This document shows, in pieces, positions 26,381 to 35,140 of a DNA stretch of 59,182 bases. The stretch lies in contig MFRA01000002.1 of the NCBI GenBank assembly GCA_001783215.1, positions 1-59,182 of the forward strand, in the 5' to 3' direction. Numbering within the stretch: position 1 is the stretch's first letter; each line of letters begins with the position of its first letter. The stretch comes from Candidatus Magasanikbacteria bacterium RIFOXYD1_FULL_40_23. Lineage in GTDB: Bacteria > Patescibacteriota > Patescibacteriia > Magasanikbacterales > GWA2-37-8. A program made the translations under genes and the position numbers. The notes under the pieces are model-generated. The model was not told the origin of the DNA. It did not search any database and was given only the letters and a program-made list of their open reading frames with translations.

Positions 26381-26911
26381 ATGAAACTAATAGTCGGTCT
26401 AGGCAATCCAGAACCGGAATATACTAACACACGCCACAACGCGGGGTTTCTGGTAATTGATAAATTAGTACAAAATTTGGAAACAAACACTTCTTTTGAT
26501 AAAAAGGCTAATGCAGAAGTATTTAAAACTACTATAAATAAAAAAAGGGCTATTCTGGCTAAACCACTTACCTACATGAATAATTCCGGCACCGCCGTAC
26601 GGGCACTAATGGATTTTTATAAAATAAAATTGGAAAACTTAATCGTAATTCACGACGACAAAGATATTCCTCTTGGAGAAACTAGGCTGCAAACCAACCG
26701 TGGCCCAGCCGGACATAATGGTATCAAATCAATCATCGAACATTTAGGTACACAAAACTTTACTCGCATTCGCGTAGGTGTCGCTCCAGACAAACAGGAA
26801 AGTATAAAAGATACAGCCGGTTTTGTTTTGGGTAAATTTACTGCCGCGGAAATGCAATCTTTAAAAAAAGTTATAGAAAACATAGCTAAAGAAATTGAAA
26901 CTTTGATTTAG
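26381..26911 (+). CDS. pth: Peptidyl-tRNA hydrolase
   Basis: The protein has 176 residues, slightly shorter than the usual 185-195. It releases peptides from peptidyl-tRNA after drop-off. GLGNPEPEYTNTRHNAGF contains the catalytic His near residue 20. KPLTYMNNSG carries the substrate-binding Asn, HDDKDIPLG the catalytic Asp, and GPAGHNGIKSI the second conserved loop. It has no SD. The stop codon is followed at once by the inverted-repeat element at 26912. Confidence 0.97.
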   Translation: MKLIVGLGNPEPEYTNTRHNAGFLVIDKLVQNLETNTSFDKKANAEVFKTTINKKRAILAKPLTYMNNSGTAVRALMDFYKIKLENLIVIHDDKDIPLGETRLQTNRGPAGHNGIKSIIEHLGTQNFTRIRVGVAPDKQESIKDTAGFVLGKFTAAEMQSLKKVIENIAKEIETLI

Positions 26912-27027
26912 GTTGTCATCCCGAGCAAGCCTCGTGGCGACGAGGGATCTATTCAGATTAAAAAATATTTATTTTAGTTTATCGGATTAGGTCCCTCGTC
27001 GGCTACGGCCTCACTCGGGATGACAAC
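26912..27027. mobile_element. MITE-like element with TCATCCCGAG terminal inverted repeats
   Basis: GTTGTCATCCCGAG (26912-26925) pairs with CTCGGGATGACAAC (27014-27027), and inner GACGAGGGA pairs with TCCCTCGTC. The interior is AT-rich. Palindromes with this GTCATCCCGAG end are frequent in many bacterial genomes. It begins right after the pth stop and may also serve as a terminator. Confidence 0.65.
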
Positions 27028-27059
27028 AACTCCTTACCACTCACACTTTACTCCCAATC

Positions 27060-28139
27060 ATGAAATATCACGCCGCCCTGGCTCACTTCCCAAAAATAAC
27101 TTACAACCGCTACCAAAAACTGGCGGCTTATTTTTCTGATTTTAAAGATCTTTGGGAAGCGGAAATAAATGATCTTGTGCCCGCCGGACTAGAAGCAAAT
27201 ATTGCCAATGAATTTTTGGCTTGGCGCGAAGTTAACCCGATAGAAAAAATAATGGAAAATCTAAACAAAGAAAATATACATACTATTTCTATAAACGAAC
27301 CTGGTTACCCACGACTGTTGAAAGAAATAAATGATCCGCCACACACTTTGTTTATCCGTGGAATTTTGCCGCCAGACGAATCTCCAACTTTAGGCGTAGT
27401 TGGCACCAGAAAATTTACCGCTTATGGCAAATTGGCTTGCCAAGAAATCGTGGGTCCGCTAGCCAAACAAGGCGTAGTTATTGTAAGCGGACTAGCTCTC
27501 GGCATAGACGGCATAGCTCATCAAACTACATTAGACAACAGCGGCACTACTATTGCGGTGCTAGGTGGGGGTGTAGATAAAAAAACAATTGCACCTCCAT
27601 CTCATAACAATCTAGCAGAAAAAATCATTGCTAACGGCGGAGCGGTGGTATCCGAATACCCGCCTGGATTTGCGCCTACCGCCTATTCGTTTCCCGCCCG
27701 CAATCGTATTATCGCTGGCCTAAGTTTGGGCACGCTTATTATAGAAGCGGCCGAAATTTCTGGCGCGCTTATTACCACCCGTTGCGCCCTAGACTATAAC
27801 CGCGAAGTTTTTGCTGTTCCCCACCCGATTAACTCGCCCACTGGCATTGGCCCAAATAATTTAATAAAAATGGGCGCCAGGTTAGTTGCTGAATCTAAAG
27901 ATATTTTGGAATCATTAAATATCCAGGAGATAAAAGAAATAATAAATAGCAATAAAGGCACACCAACTAACCCTACCGAAGCCAAAATACTAGAGTGTCT
28001 TTCCAAAGAACCTGTGCATATAGATCTTATTATAAAAACGACCGGCTTAGAGAGCCCAACGGTAAATAGCGCCCTGGTACTTATGGAGATGAGGGGGCGA
28101 GTTCGCAACTTGGGAGGAATGAATTATATTATTAAATAA
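27060..28139 (+). CDS. dprA: DNA-processing protein DprA (Smf)
   Basis: The protein has 359 residues. DprA loads RecA on incoming single-stranded DNA during natural transformation. The Rossmann core carries VGTRKFTAYG, VSGLALGIDGIAHQTTL, TIAVLGGGVD, SEYPPGFAPTAYSFPARNRIIAGLS and the ISGALITTRCALDYNREVFAVP segment. The N-terminus has a helical SAM-like region and the C-terminus a small winged-helix domain (PVHIDLIIKTTGL). It is followed by topA on the same strand, a common neighbour order. It supports DNA uptake capacity in this organism. Confidence 0.95.
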   Translation: MKYHAALAHFPKITYNRYQKLAAYFSDFKDLWEAEINDLVPAGLEANIANEFLAWREVNPIEKIMENLNKENIHTISINEPGYPRLLKEINDPPHTLFIRGILPPDESPTLGVVGTRKFTAYGKLACQEIVGPLAKQGVVIVSGLALGIDGIAHQTTLDNSGTTIAVLGGGVDKKTIAPPSHNNLAEKIIANGGAVVSEYPPGFAPTAYSFPARNRIIAGLSLGTLIIEAAEISGALITTRCALDYNREVFAVPHPINSPTGIGPNNLIKMGARLVAESKDILESLNIQEIKEIINSNKGTPTNPTEAKILECLSKEPVHIDLIIKTTGLESPTVNSALVLMEMRGRVRNLGGMNYIIK

Positions 28140-28159
28140 TAGCCACCAAGGTTGACAAA

Positions 28160-28168
28160 TGATATAAT
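28160..28168 (+). promoter_or_regulatory. Extended -10 element of topA
   Basis: TGATATAAT; the TTGACA at 28152 is only 5 bases away and cannot be the matching -35. Confidence 0.45.
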
Positions 28169-28210
28169 TTGTATTAACCTTAATATTTGTAAATCAAAAT
28201 AATTTTTTCC

Positions 28211-30466
28211 ATGAAAAACCTAGTCATCGTAGAATCTCCTACAAAAGCCAAAACAATTTCCAAATTCTTGGGCAGAAACTTTGTCGTAAAGTCTTCTTTT
28301 GGCCATGTGCGCGATCTACCAAAAAGCAAACTGGGGGTAGATGTAGAAAATAATTTTGAACCTCATTATATAGTAAGCCGAGATAAATCCAAAGTTGCCA
28401 AAGAACTAAAAGATGCGGCCAAAAAATGCGATGGCATCCTATTCGCTACCGATGAGGACCGAGAAGGAGAAGCTATCTCTTGGCACTTAGCCAATATACT
28501 GGGAATTGAACCAAAAGATGCCAAACGCATTGTTTTCCATGAAATTACCAAAACCGCCATCATGCACGCTTTAGAAAATCCAAGACCATTGGATTTAAAA
28601 ATGGTAGACGCGCAACAAGCTCGCAGAATATTGGACAGATTGGTAGGCTACGAATTATCTCCGTTTTTGTGGCGCAAGGTAGCCAAAGGTTTATCGGCTG
28701 GCCGTGTACAATCGGTAGCTGTACGATTAATTGTAGAACGAGAAAGAGAAATCAAAGCTTTTAATCCAGAAGAGTACTGGAGCATAGAAGGTGCTTTTAC
28801 CCCAGATTCCAAAGAGATTTTTACCGGTAAACTTTACGCTATAAAAGATAAAAAAATAGACAAGCTAGATATTAAAACCAAGGCCGAGATAGATAAAATT
28901 TTGGCTGATTTAGAAAAAACTACATATAAAGTAGAAAGTGTAGAAGAGAAAAAAACAAAACGCTTACCTTCTCCCCCATTTACTACTTCCACCTTGCAAC
29001 AAGAGGCCAACAGCCATCTTGGTTTTTCTGCCAAACAAACTATGCGTTTGGCGCAACAGCTATACGAAGGTATTGCCCTTGGCACCGAAGGATCCGTAGG
29101 TTTGATTACCTACATGCGTACCGACGCAGTAAATCTGTCCGAGAAATTCTTGGCTGAAGCCAAAGAAGTAATTGGCACTAATTTTGGTAAAAAATACCAA
29201 CTAGCAACCCCTAGATTTTATAATAACAAAAGTAAAAATGCTCAAGAAGCGCACGAAGCCGTACGCCCTACCGAAGCTATACGCACCCCAGAATCTATTG
29301 AGCAATACCTAGATAGACAACAATTTAGACTATACGACCTTATCTGGAGACGCGCTATGGCCACTCAAATGGCCCCTGCAGAGCTTAATGCCACCACCAT
29401 AGACATATCTAGCAGCAATGATTACAAGTTCCGAGCCAACGGCCAAACTATTGTTTTTGATGGTTTCCTAAAGTTATTCCCAGACCGTGCCAAAGAAAAC
29501 CTTTTGCCGGTAATAAAAACCAACGAAACTTTGACCTGTACGGAACTTAAACCAGAACAACACTTTACCGAACCTCCAGCCAGATACTCGGATGCTACTT
29601 TGGTAAAAGCGATGGAAAATTATGGCATTGGCCGCCCTTCTACTTACGCTCCTACTATTTCTACTATAGAAGACCGAGGCTACATAGAACGCAACGAACA
29701 AAAACGCTTTGCTCCAAAAGATATCGCCTATATTGTAAACGATTTACTTGTTGAACACTTCTTCCACGTGGTGGATTATCAATTCACTGCCGAGATGGAA
29801 AACAACTTAGACGAAATTGCTCACGGCAAAAAAGAATGGCGTCCGGTAATTAGCGCTTTTTGGAAACCATTCAAAGAAAATTTGGATAAAAAAGAAATAG
29901 AAATAGACAAAAAAGTTCTCACCGAAGAGAAATCCGATGAAAAATGCAAGAAGTGCAATTCGGATATGATTATTAAAACTGGACGCTTTGGTAAATATTT
30001 GGCTTGTACCAAATATCCAGAATGCAAAACAACCAAATCTTTAAACGCCGAAGAAGCCAAACAACAAGAAGCGATAGAAGAAGCCAACGAAAAGTGTGAA
30101 AAGTGTGGTGAACCAATGACTCTACGCCGCGGACGATTTGGCCCATTCTTGGGCTGTTCCGGCTACCCAAAATGCAAGAACATAAAAAACATAGAAGTAA
30201 AAATGAACATGAAGTGCCCAAAGTGCGGCCAGGGCGATATTGTGCAGCGCCGCAGCAAGCGAGGCAAGCCGTTCTATAGCTGCAATCGTTACCCGGATTG
30301 TGAATATGCATTGTGGGAAAAACCAACTGGCGAATTCTGCCCAACCTGCAAACAACCACTTACCTACGCACCAAAAGGTGTAATCAAATGCTCCAGCAAA
30401 GAATGCGACTTCAAGAAAAATACAGAGGAATCAGCTCCGTCTGAATCGGCACCAACAGAAGAATAA
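28211..30466 (+). CDS. topA: DNA topoisomerase I with C-terminal zinc ribbons
   Basis: The protein has 751 residues and relaxes negative supercoils by a type IA mechanism. The TOPRIM domain starts VESPTKAKTISKFLG and has DEDREGEAISWHL. The active-site tyrosine is in GLITYMRTD, near residue 303. Three to four Topo_C zinc ribbons follow (CKKCNSDMIIKTGRFG..CTKYPEC, CEKCGEPMTLRRGRFG..CSGYPKC, CPKCGQGDIVQRRSKRG..CNRYPDC, CPTCKQP..CSSKEC). A strong terminator follows immediately. Confidence 0.97.
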   Translation: MKNLVIVESPTKAKTISKFLGRNFVVKSSFGHVRDLPKSKLGVDVENNFEPHYIVSRDKSKVAKELKDAAKKCDGILFATDEDREGEAISWHLANILGIEPKDAKRIVFHEITKTAIMHALENPRPLDLKMVDAQQARRILDRLVGYELSPFLWRKVAKGLSAGRVQSVAVRLIVEREREIKAFNPEEYWSIEGAFTPDSKEIFTGKLYAIKDKKIDKLDIKTKAEIDKILADLEKTTYKVESVEEKKTKRLPSPPFTTSTLQQEANSHLGFSAKQTMRLAQQLYEGIALGTEGSVGLITYMRTDAVNLSEKFLAEAKEVIGTNFGKKYQLATPRFYNNKSKNAQEAHEAVRPTEAIRTPESIEQYLDRQQFRLYDLIWRRAMATQMAPAELNATTIDISSSNDYKFRANGQTIVFDGFLKLFPDRAKENLLPVIKTNETLTCTELKPEQHFTEPPARYSDATLVKAMENYGIGRPSTYAPTISTIEDRGYIERNEQKRFAPKDIAYIVNDLLVEHFFHVVDYQFTAEMENNLDEIAHGKKEWRPVISAFWKPFKENLDKKEIEIDKKVLTEEKSDEKCKKCNSDMIIKTGRFGKYLACTKYPECKTTKSLNAEEAKQQEAIEEANEKCEKCGEPMTLRRGRFGPFLGCSGYPKCKNIKNIEVKMNMKCPKCGQGDIVQRRSKRGKPFYSCNRYPDCEYALWEKPTGEFCPTCKQPLTYAPKGVIKCSSKECDFKKNTEESAPSESAPTEE

Positions 30467-30511
30467 GCCCGACTTTCTGCCTATAACAGAAAGTACCTGG
30501 GCGGGCTTTTT
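30467..30511 (+). terminator. topA terminator
   Basis: A long stem starting GCCCGACTTTCTG and closing with CAGAAAGT...GCGGGC is followed by TTTTTA. Confidence 0.8.
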
Positions 30512-30580
30512 AGACAAAGTATCAGCTCCGCCGATATATACCGCATTTCGCCCTTCATTTCATTACGGACACTAATAAAT

Positions 30581-30612
30581 AAAAAATCCCCTAATGTTAG
30601 GGGATTTTTTAT
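30581..30612. terminator. Bidirectional terminator
   Basis: AAAAAATCCCC/GGGGATTTTTT arms around an 8-base loop lie 8 bases past the stop of the GNAT gene (minus strand). Confidence 0.8.
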
Positions 30613-30619
30613 TACAAAT

Positions 30620-31120
30620 TTATTTTTTAACAGAATAAGCAACCATGCTAAGACCGTTTTTTATATATTCTTTTTGCAATTTCATACCAATTTTTTCTGC
30701 CACCTTTCTAGAAGCAAAATTTTCTGCCCTAATATCTCCACCTAACTCTTCAAGCCCCAACACATTAAAACCATAATCTCTGCAAGCAGTCGCCGCTTCG
30801 GTGGCATATCCCATTTTCCAATAGCCCCGTCGGATATGATATCCGATCTCCGGTTTTTCTTCACCATCAATATTTTGAATAGTTATTCCACAATCACCAA
30901 TAAATTCGTCTGTGTCTTTGCGCACCACAGCCCACAAACCAAAACTATTCTTTTTATACCGTTCAATATTTTTTTCTATCCACTGTTTTGTTTCCTCTCT
31001 AGTTTTAACTGACGGATAAAATTGCATGGTAATTGGATCCGCAAAAATTGTAGCCAGGGCATCTACATCGTCTAAAGTAAATTCTCTTAATTGTAGCCGC
31101 TCTGTTTCTAAAATATGCAT
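30620..31120 (-). CDS. GNAT N-acetyltransferase (RimJ/RimL-like)
   Basis: The protein has 166 residues. It begins ETERLQLREFTLDDVDAL, the RimJ/RimL-type opening. The acetyl-CoA binding part is EIGYHIRRGYWKMGYATEA with the R/Q-x-x-G-x-G/A-like turn, then FNVLGLEELGGDIRAENFASRKVAEKIGM. The family acetylates protein N-termini, antibiotics or metabolites; the substrate is not evident. It is 12 bases downstream of the FemAB-like gene, so co-transcription is likely. No SD. Confidence 0.9.
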   Translation of the reverse strand: MHILETERLQLREFTLDDVDALATIFADPITMQFYPSVKTREETKQWIEKNIERYKKNSFGLWAVVRKDTDEFIGDCGITIQNIDGEEKPEIGYHIRRGYWKMGYATEAATACRDYGFNVLGLEELGGDIRAENFASRKVAEKIGMKLQKEYIKNGLSMVAYSVKK

Positions 31121-31132
31121 ACTTAATGTAAT

Positions 31133-32146
31133 TTAAAACAATCTGCGCAGTCTTCTCAAAATATTATAAATAATATATTTATTTTTATTTATTAACAAAT
31201 CAAACGTCCCTGGTGCTTGGCGCGGAGCACCGCCAAAACCAAGCTTAAATCTGGTTACACCAGCATACTGATGTTTTAAATCATAATTGTATTCTATTTT
31301 CTGTATTCTATTTTCTAAATTCTTACTTGGAGCCACCCCAAAAAAATCATATTCTTTACAGCCAAAAGATTTACCCATTTTGACCCCTTCCCATTGCAGC
31401 AAATACGGCGCCATTAGATTTCTGTATTCATAATCTGACGCGCCATAAAGATATGTAAACGTATTACCAAAACGCACAAACACAGCGCAGGCTACAGCAT
31501 TTTTGTCTTCATAGGCTGTTAACTGATTTATAATTGGAGATTGCAAAACTTTGGCATAATGCTCTTTGTGATGCAAGCCAAACTTGTCGCGACTGCCGGT
31601 TTTATTCATCAGACCCCAAAATACTTCTAAATTTTTGTCTTGGCTAATCTTTAAATTCTTTTTTTCTGCCAAATGAATATTGTATCTGGTTTTTGAGTGC
31701 ATGCCGGCGAGAAGCTGATCCTCTGTTTTATTTAAACCCAAGATTAGCGTGGCGGAAGGGTTAATATCAATACTTTTTTGAAGCATGAAGCTTGAATTAT
31801 GAATGATAGAAGATGGTTCAGTCCTAAAAAATATAACATTTTTTTCTTTCAAAAAATTCGCAATTGTTTCGTATATTCTTACTTCCTGATTCTTACTTCC
31901 TGATTCATCGCTCGTCGGTCCTTTTGGACAAAAAGCATACTGCCAACCAAAAAATATAGGAGTATAGATAAGCTGTGCTTGTGCCAAAACCCTGCCGCCT
32001 TCCACCACAGCCAGCCTCTCTACATTTTTTCCTTCTGCAATTAAAACATCACCCCATGCCCATGATTGGAGAAAGTTACTTGTGCCCTGACCTCGCAAAA
32101 ACCATCCATCCCACTCTTCTTTATTTTGTATTATTTTTATTTCCAT
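31133..32146 (-). CDS. FemAB-like peptidyl/aminoacyl transferase
   Basis: The protein has 337 residues with the two-GNAT-fold plan of FemABX proteins, which add amino acids from aminoacyl-tRNA to the peptidoglycan peptide bridge. Features include the N-terminal FLQSWAWGDV segment, FFRTEPS, TLILGLNKTEDQLLAGMHSKTRYNI (the typical KTRYNI motif) and YLYGASDYEYRNLMAPYLLQWEGV followed by CKEYDFFGVAPS. It probably acts on lipid II at the inner face of the membrane. It is first of a two-gene unit with the GNAT gene. No SD. Confidence 0.85.
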   Translation of the reverse strand: MEIKIIQNKEEWDGWFLRGQGTSNFLQSWAWGDVLIAEGKNVERLAVVEGGRVLAQAQLIYTPIFFGWQYAFCPKGPTSDESGSKNQEVRIYETIANFLKEKNVIFFRTEPSSIIHNSSFMLQKSIDINPSATLILGLNKTEDQLLAGMHSKTRYNIHLAEKKNLKISQDKNLEVFWGLMNKTGSRDKFGLHHKEHYAKVLQSPIINQLTAYEDKNAVACAVFVRFGNTFTYLYGASDYEYRNLMAPYLLQWEGVKMGKSFGCKEYDFFGVAPSKNLENRIQKIEYNYDLKHQYAGVTRFKLGFGGAPRQAPGTFDLLINKNKYIIYNILRRLRRLF

Positions 32147-32180
32147 GTGCGTATCTTACCTAAGACTAGATGAAAAATCA

Positions 32181-32214
32181 AATTAAAAAGACCCCGCTAA
32201 TTTCAAGGTCTTTT
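32181..32214. terminator. Terminator between FemAB-like gene and 32238 gene
   Basis: AAAAGACC/GGTCTTTT arms flank a 13-base loop with A and T tracts. It ends the minus-strand gene 32238-33203. Confidence 0.7.
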
Positions 32215-32237
32215 CAATTTTTTATTAATTTAAATTT

Positions 32238-33203
32238 TTACGAAGCTTCTACTTCGTCGTTATATTTCTTTATTGCTTCTTGAACTTTTCCATACACATC
32301 TCGCAGCTGCCTGCCTTTGGATGAAAAAATTGCTCGTAGTGGCGGAGGTGTAACAGTAGTCAAATCCAACGCTGCCACAGCATCTTCCGCACCTTTATGC
32401 AGCTTGCTTATAGCTTTTGGATCATACTCTATATAAAGTTTGGAGTAAGCGAGAATTGCGTTCTCGGCAAAAATTTTGGCATTTTTTACCTTGTCTGTTT
32501 CTGCCGGCGCTTCTCTTTTTTGAACCGAAGTTTCTTTGGCGGAAACTGATTTTTTAACCCTGCTTCGGCTAACACTATCTTCATTAGCAGATTTAAAGCC
32601 CGCTTTTATTTCTTCATCTAATTTTTTTACTTCTGCTTGTTTAGCAGAATTGGCAATAGAGTCTCTTATCCTATCAAGGTCGTTCACTTCCTCTGCTTCG
32701 TCTATAAAATTTTGTCTGGCGTTATTCAAATCTTCTCGAGCTTGTTCCAGCTCACTTTTTGCATTTTTCTTAGATTTTTCACGCTCAGCCACCACTTCTG
32801 GATCGTTATGGCTTTCAGACAAAGCCCTCACCTCTGCTAGAGCTTCTCCTGTTGGAGTAGATATGTCTCTTACCATTTGCAAAGCATCTTTTGTATCTTG
32901 CGAAGGTTCGACTGCTTTCCGAGAATTTTCCACTCTTTTACGACTATTCTCCTTATGGTCTTCTGGGGTTAATAATTTTGCCTTTGGTTTTCTTTTAAAA
33001 ACTTTTGTTGGTTCATCCGAAAAATCATCCTCTGGAAGAACGGCTTTTTCTGCTTTTATTTCTGTAGGAGGAACTACATCTTTTGTTTTTGCCTTCAATC
33101 TAACCACATCTCCCGGCTCTAACCCGGCTTTTTCTAAAGGGCTCAAATCTACCGCTTCGTACCCATTATTTTGTTGGCCTGTCTCGCTTGTACCTCTGCG
33201 CAT
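32238..33203 (-). CDS. Hypothetical charged coiled-coil protein
   Basis: The protein has 321 residues. Apart from an N-terminal stretch EAVDLSPLEKAGLEPGDVVRLKAK, which resembles a short beta motif, it is dominated by Lys/Glu/Ala/Ser heptad-like helices (about residues 100-230) with no hydrophobic segment. It is probably cytoplasmic and elongated. I recognise no family. An extended -10 element lies at 33239-33247. There is no SD. Confidence 0.65.
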   Translation of the reverse strand: MRRGTSETGQQNNGYEAVDLSPLEKAGLEPGDVVRLKAKTKDVVPPTEIKAEKAVLPEDDFSDEPTKVFKRKPKAKLLTPEDHKENSRKRVENSRKAVEPSQDTKDALQMVRDISTPTGEALAEVRALSESHNDPEVVAEREKSKKNAKSELEQAREDLNNARQNFIDEAEEVNDLDRIRDSIANSAKQAEVKKLDEEIKAGFKSANEDSVSRSRVKKSVSAKETSVQKREAPAETDKVKNAKIFAENAILAYSKLYIEYDPKAISKLHKGAEDAVAALDLTTVTPPPLRAIFSSKGRQLRDVYGKVQEAIKKYNDEVEAS

Positions 33204-33238
33204 ATAGACTAAGTTAAAAAATATAAATTTACCTAAAT

Positions 33239-33247
33239 ATTATACCA
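33239..33247 (-). promoter_or_regulatory. Extended -10 element
   Basis: TGGTATAAT on the minus strand, 36 bases before the start at 33203. No clear -35. The rest of the 33204-33447 gap shows only the rpmF promoter. Confidence 0.45.
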
Positions 33248-33381
33248 TATTTTTGAGAAAAAGTAAATAATAAAAATGGGGTTTTACCTTATTTTCAAGT
33301 CAAACTAGCATGGAGAAAACTCGCTTTCTTCCCTAGATAAACGAAGAAAATGCGTGCAAATCCCATGTTTTAGCCTATCTC

Positions 33382-33410
33382 TTGCCAAAATAATCAATTT
33401 GGTGTAGTAT
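33382..33410 (+). promoter_or_regulatory. Promoter of the rpmF-nusB-rnc unit
   Basis: TTGCCA (33382-33387) and TAGTAT (33405-33410) have a 17-base spacer. Confidence 0.65.
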
Positions 33411-33447
33411 ATGACTTATTAATTACCTTGCTTTAAACTAAAATTAT

Positions 33448-33663
33448 ATGGGCTTACCTGGTCATAGACGTACGTCTTCTCACAAACGCCGCCGCGCCGC
33501 ACACTTTGCTTTGACAGAAACCACCTTCAACGCCTGTCCAAAATGCAAAAAACCTCTTCGCCCACACCGAGCTTGTGCTTTTTGTGGCACCTATAAGGGC
33601 AAAAGCGTAGTCAACGTAGACAAGCGCACCGCTCGTACTGGCCGAAAAACAAAGGCCAAATAA
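33448..33663 (+). CDS. rpmF: Ribosomal protein bL32
   Basis: The protein has 71 residues. It has the bL32 start GLPGHRRTSSHKRRRAAHFAL and a CPKC...CAFC zinc ribbon (C+ type). The C-terminal tail is strongly basic (RTGRKTKAK). It heads a unit with nusB and rnc, all linked to ribosome and rRNA production. No SD despite being a ribosomal protein gene. Confidence 0.97.
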   Translation: MGLPGHRRTSSHKRRRAAHFALTETTFNACPKCKKPLRPHRACAFCGTYKGKSVVNVDKRTARTGRKTKAK

Positions 33664-33721
33664 TCAATCCCCCTCTCCAATAACTGATAAGTAGCATTAT
33701 CTTTAAATTCTTCGTGGTTCT

Positions 33722-34180
33722 ATGTCTAATCGCCATTTAGCAAGAAGCATCGCCATGCAAGCTCTATTTGAATGGGATTTCCGAGGCAAATCGGAGAGTA
33801 GTTTGCCAAATATAATGGAAAGAGACCTAAAGGAATTCGGCCCGGGCTTGGCAGAAACAGAGTTTGCCAAAAAAATTATAGACGAAGTAAAAGAACACAT
33901 GGAGGAAATAGATAAGATTATTGAACAGTACGCTCCTCAATGGCCAATAGATCAAATTACTATCATTGATCGCAACGTGCTACGCATTGGTATTTACGAA
34001 CTAAAACTAAACCGCGAAGTTCCTCCAAAAGTGGCTATAAACGAAGCTATAGAACTAGCCAAAAACTTTGGCGGGCCATCTTCCGGAAAATTCGTAAACG
34101 GAGTGCTGGGAGCAATATACAAAGATTTACTAGGTGAAGATCACCAAGAAACAACGAGCACAGATAAGGCACAACAGTAG
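33722..34180 (+). CDS. nusB: Transcription antitermination factor NusB
   Basis: The protein has 152 residues. It is an all-helical protein that with NusE (S10) binds boxA during rRNA transcription. Motifs: [14 protein letters not shown] at the start, INIDQI-type segment [21 protein letters not shown], and [35 protein letters not shown]. It lies between rpmF and rnc, 2 bases from rnc. No SD. Confidence 0.95.
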   Translation: MSNRHLARSIAMQALFEWDFRGKSESSLPNIMERDLKEFGPGLAETEFAKKIIDEVKEHMEEIDKIIEQYAPQWPIDQITIIDRNVLRIGIYELKLNREVPPKVAINEAIELAKNFGGPSSGKFVNGVLGAIYKDLLGEDHQETTSTDKAQQ

Positions 34181-34182
34181 CT

Positions 34183-34956
34183 ATGTCAAAAGAAATTTAT
34201 AGCACACCAGAAATAAAAGAAAAAGATTTTCCTGGTTTGCAAGAAAAATTAAATATTAAATTTAAAAAACCCGAACTTCTAGTTCAGGCTTTTGTGCACC
34301 GTTCTTACCTAAACGAACATCACGATTTTGTAGTCGGGCACAATGAACGCTTAGAATTTTTGGGAGACGCAGTACTGGAATTAATCGTTACTGAATTTCT
34401 TTTCAAAGAATTTGGCAACCCAGAAGGCGAACTTACCAACTGGCGCGCTGCGCTGGTTAACGCCAAAATACTCGCAAGTATCGCTTATGAAATTGGCATG
34501 GAAGAATACCTTTTCCTAAGCCATGGCGAAGCCAAAGACGCTGGCACAAAAGCCAGAGATTACATTATGGCCAACGCTATAGAGGCTTTGATTGGGTCTA
34601 TTTATTTGGACCAAGGATACGAAGTTACCCAACAATTTATCGGCCAATGGGTTTTACCAAAACTACCCTACATTTTAGAAAATGGATTATATCTAGATGC
34701 CAAAAGCCGCTTTCAAGAATCTGCTCAGGAAATAGAAGGCATTACCCCTACCTACAAAGTTTTACATGAAGAAGGCCCAGACCATATCCGATCGTTCAAA
34801 ATCGGCGTATACTTGGGCAAAGATTTGGTAGCAAGCGGAGAAGGTACAAGCAAACAAGAAGGCCAAACCGAAGCAGCCGAAGCAGCCTTAAAAATAAAAG
34901 GTTGGAAGGGTCCAAAGGTAAATATTATAAAAAGAAAAGAAGGAGACCCGCTTTAG
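34183..34956 (+). CDS. rnc: Ribonuclease III
   Basis: The protein has 257 residues. It cleaves double-stranded RNA in rRNA and mRNA processing. The catalytic signature HNERLEFLGDAVLELIVTEFLF lies near residues 47-68. A second acidic site is in DYIMANAIEALIGSIYLDQGY. A C-terminal dsRNA-binding domain starts near residue 170 (DAKSRFQESAQEIEGITPTY) and ends AAEAALKIKGW. It is translationally close-coupled to nusB. tRNA-Lys follows 8 bases after the stop and may be cut from the same transcript. Confidence 0.97.
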   Translation: MSKEIYSTPEIKEKDFPGLQEKLNIKFKKPELLVQAFVHRSYLNEHHDFVVGHNERLEFLGDAVLELIVTEFLFKEFGNPEGELTNWRAALVNAKILASIAYEIGMEEYLFLSHGEAKDAGTKARDYIMANAIEALIGSIYLDQGYEVTQQFIGQWVLPKLPYILENGLYLDAKSRFQESAQEIEGITPTYKVLHEEGPDHIRSFKIGVYLGKDLVASGEGTSKQEGQTEAAEAALKIKGWKGPKVNIIKRKEGDPL

Positions 34957-34964
34957 TCATACCA

Positions 34965-35037
34965 GGGTCGGTAGCTCAGCTGGTAGAGCAGATCCCTCTT
35001 AAGGATAAGGTCCTGGGTTCGATCCCCAGCCGACCCA
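34965..35037 (+). tRNA. tRNA-Lys, anticodon CTT
   Basis: Acceptor GGGTCGG/CCGACCC, D arm GCTC...GAGC, anticodon loop CTCTTAA (anticodon CTT), T arm CTGGG-TTCGATC-CCCAG, discriminator A. The first anticodon-stem pair is G-A. The CCA end is not encoded (CTA follows). It is 8 bases after rnc. Confidence 0.95.
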
Positions 35038-35046
35038 CTAAACTAG

Positions 35047-35072
35047 AACTCCCGCAAGGGAGTTTTTAGTTT
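35047..35072 (+). terminator. Terminator after tRNA-Lys
   Basis: AACTCCC-GCAA-GGGAGTT followed by TTTAGTTTT. Confidence 0.8.
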
Positions 35073-35101
35073 TGTGGGTCGAGCGAGCAAACTGCTTTGC
35101 T

Positions 35102-35133
35102 TAAAAAAATCCACCCAATTGTCAGTTGAGTGG
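35102..35133 (-). terminator. Terminator of the C45-like gene
   Basis: On the minus strand CCACTCAA/TTGGGTGG is followed by ATTTTTTT, just past the stop at 35141. Confidence 0.75.
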
Positions 35134-35140
35134 AAGCCGC

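Noticed and set aside
28152-28168. TTGACA plus TATAAT upstream of topA as a classical promoter
   Set aside because: The hexamers are 5 bases apart; only the extended -10 is plausible.
32536-33207. 223-codon plus-strand frame
   Set aside because: Antisense to the charged coiled-coil gene, Ser/Phe-rich, without a promoter or SD.
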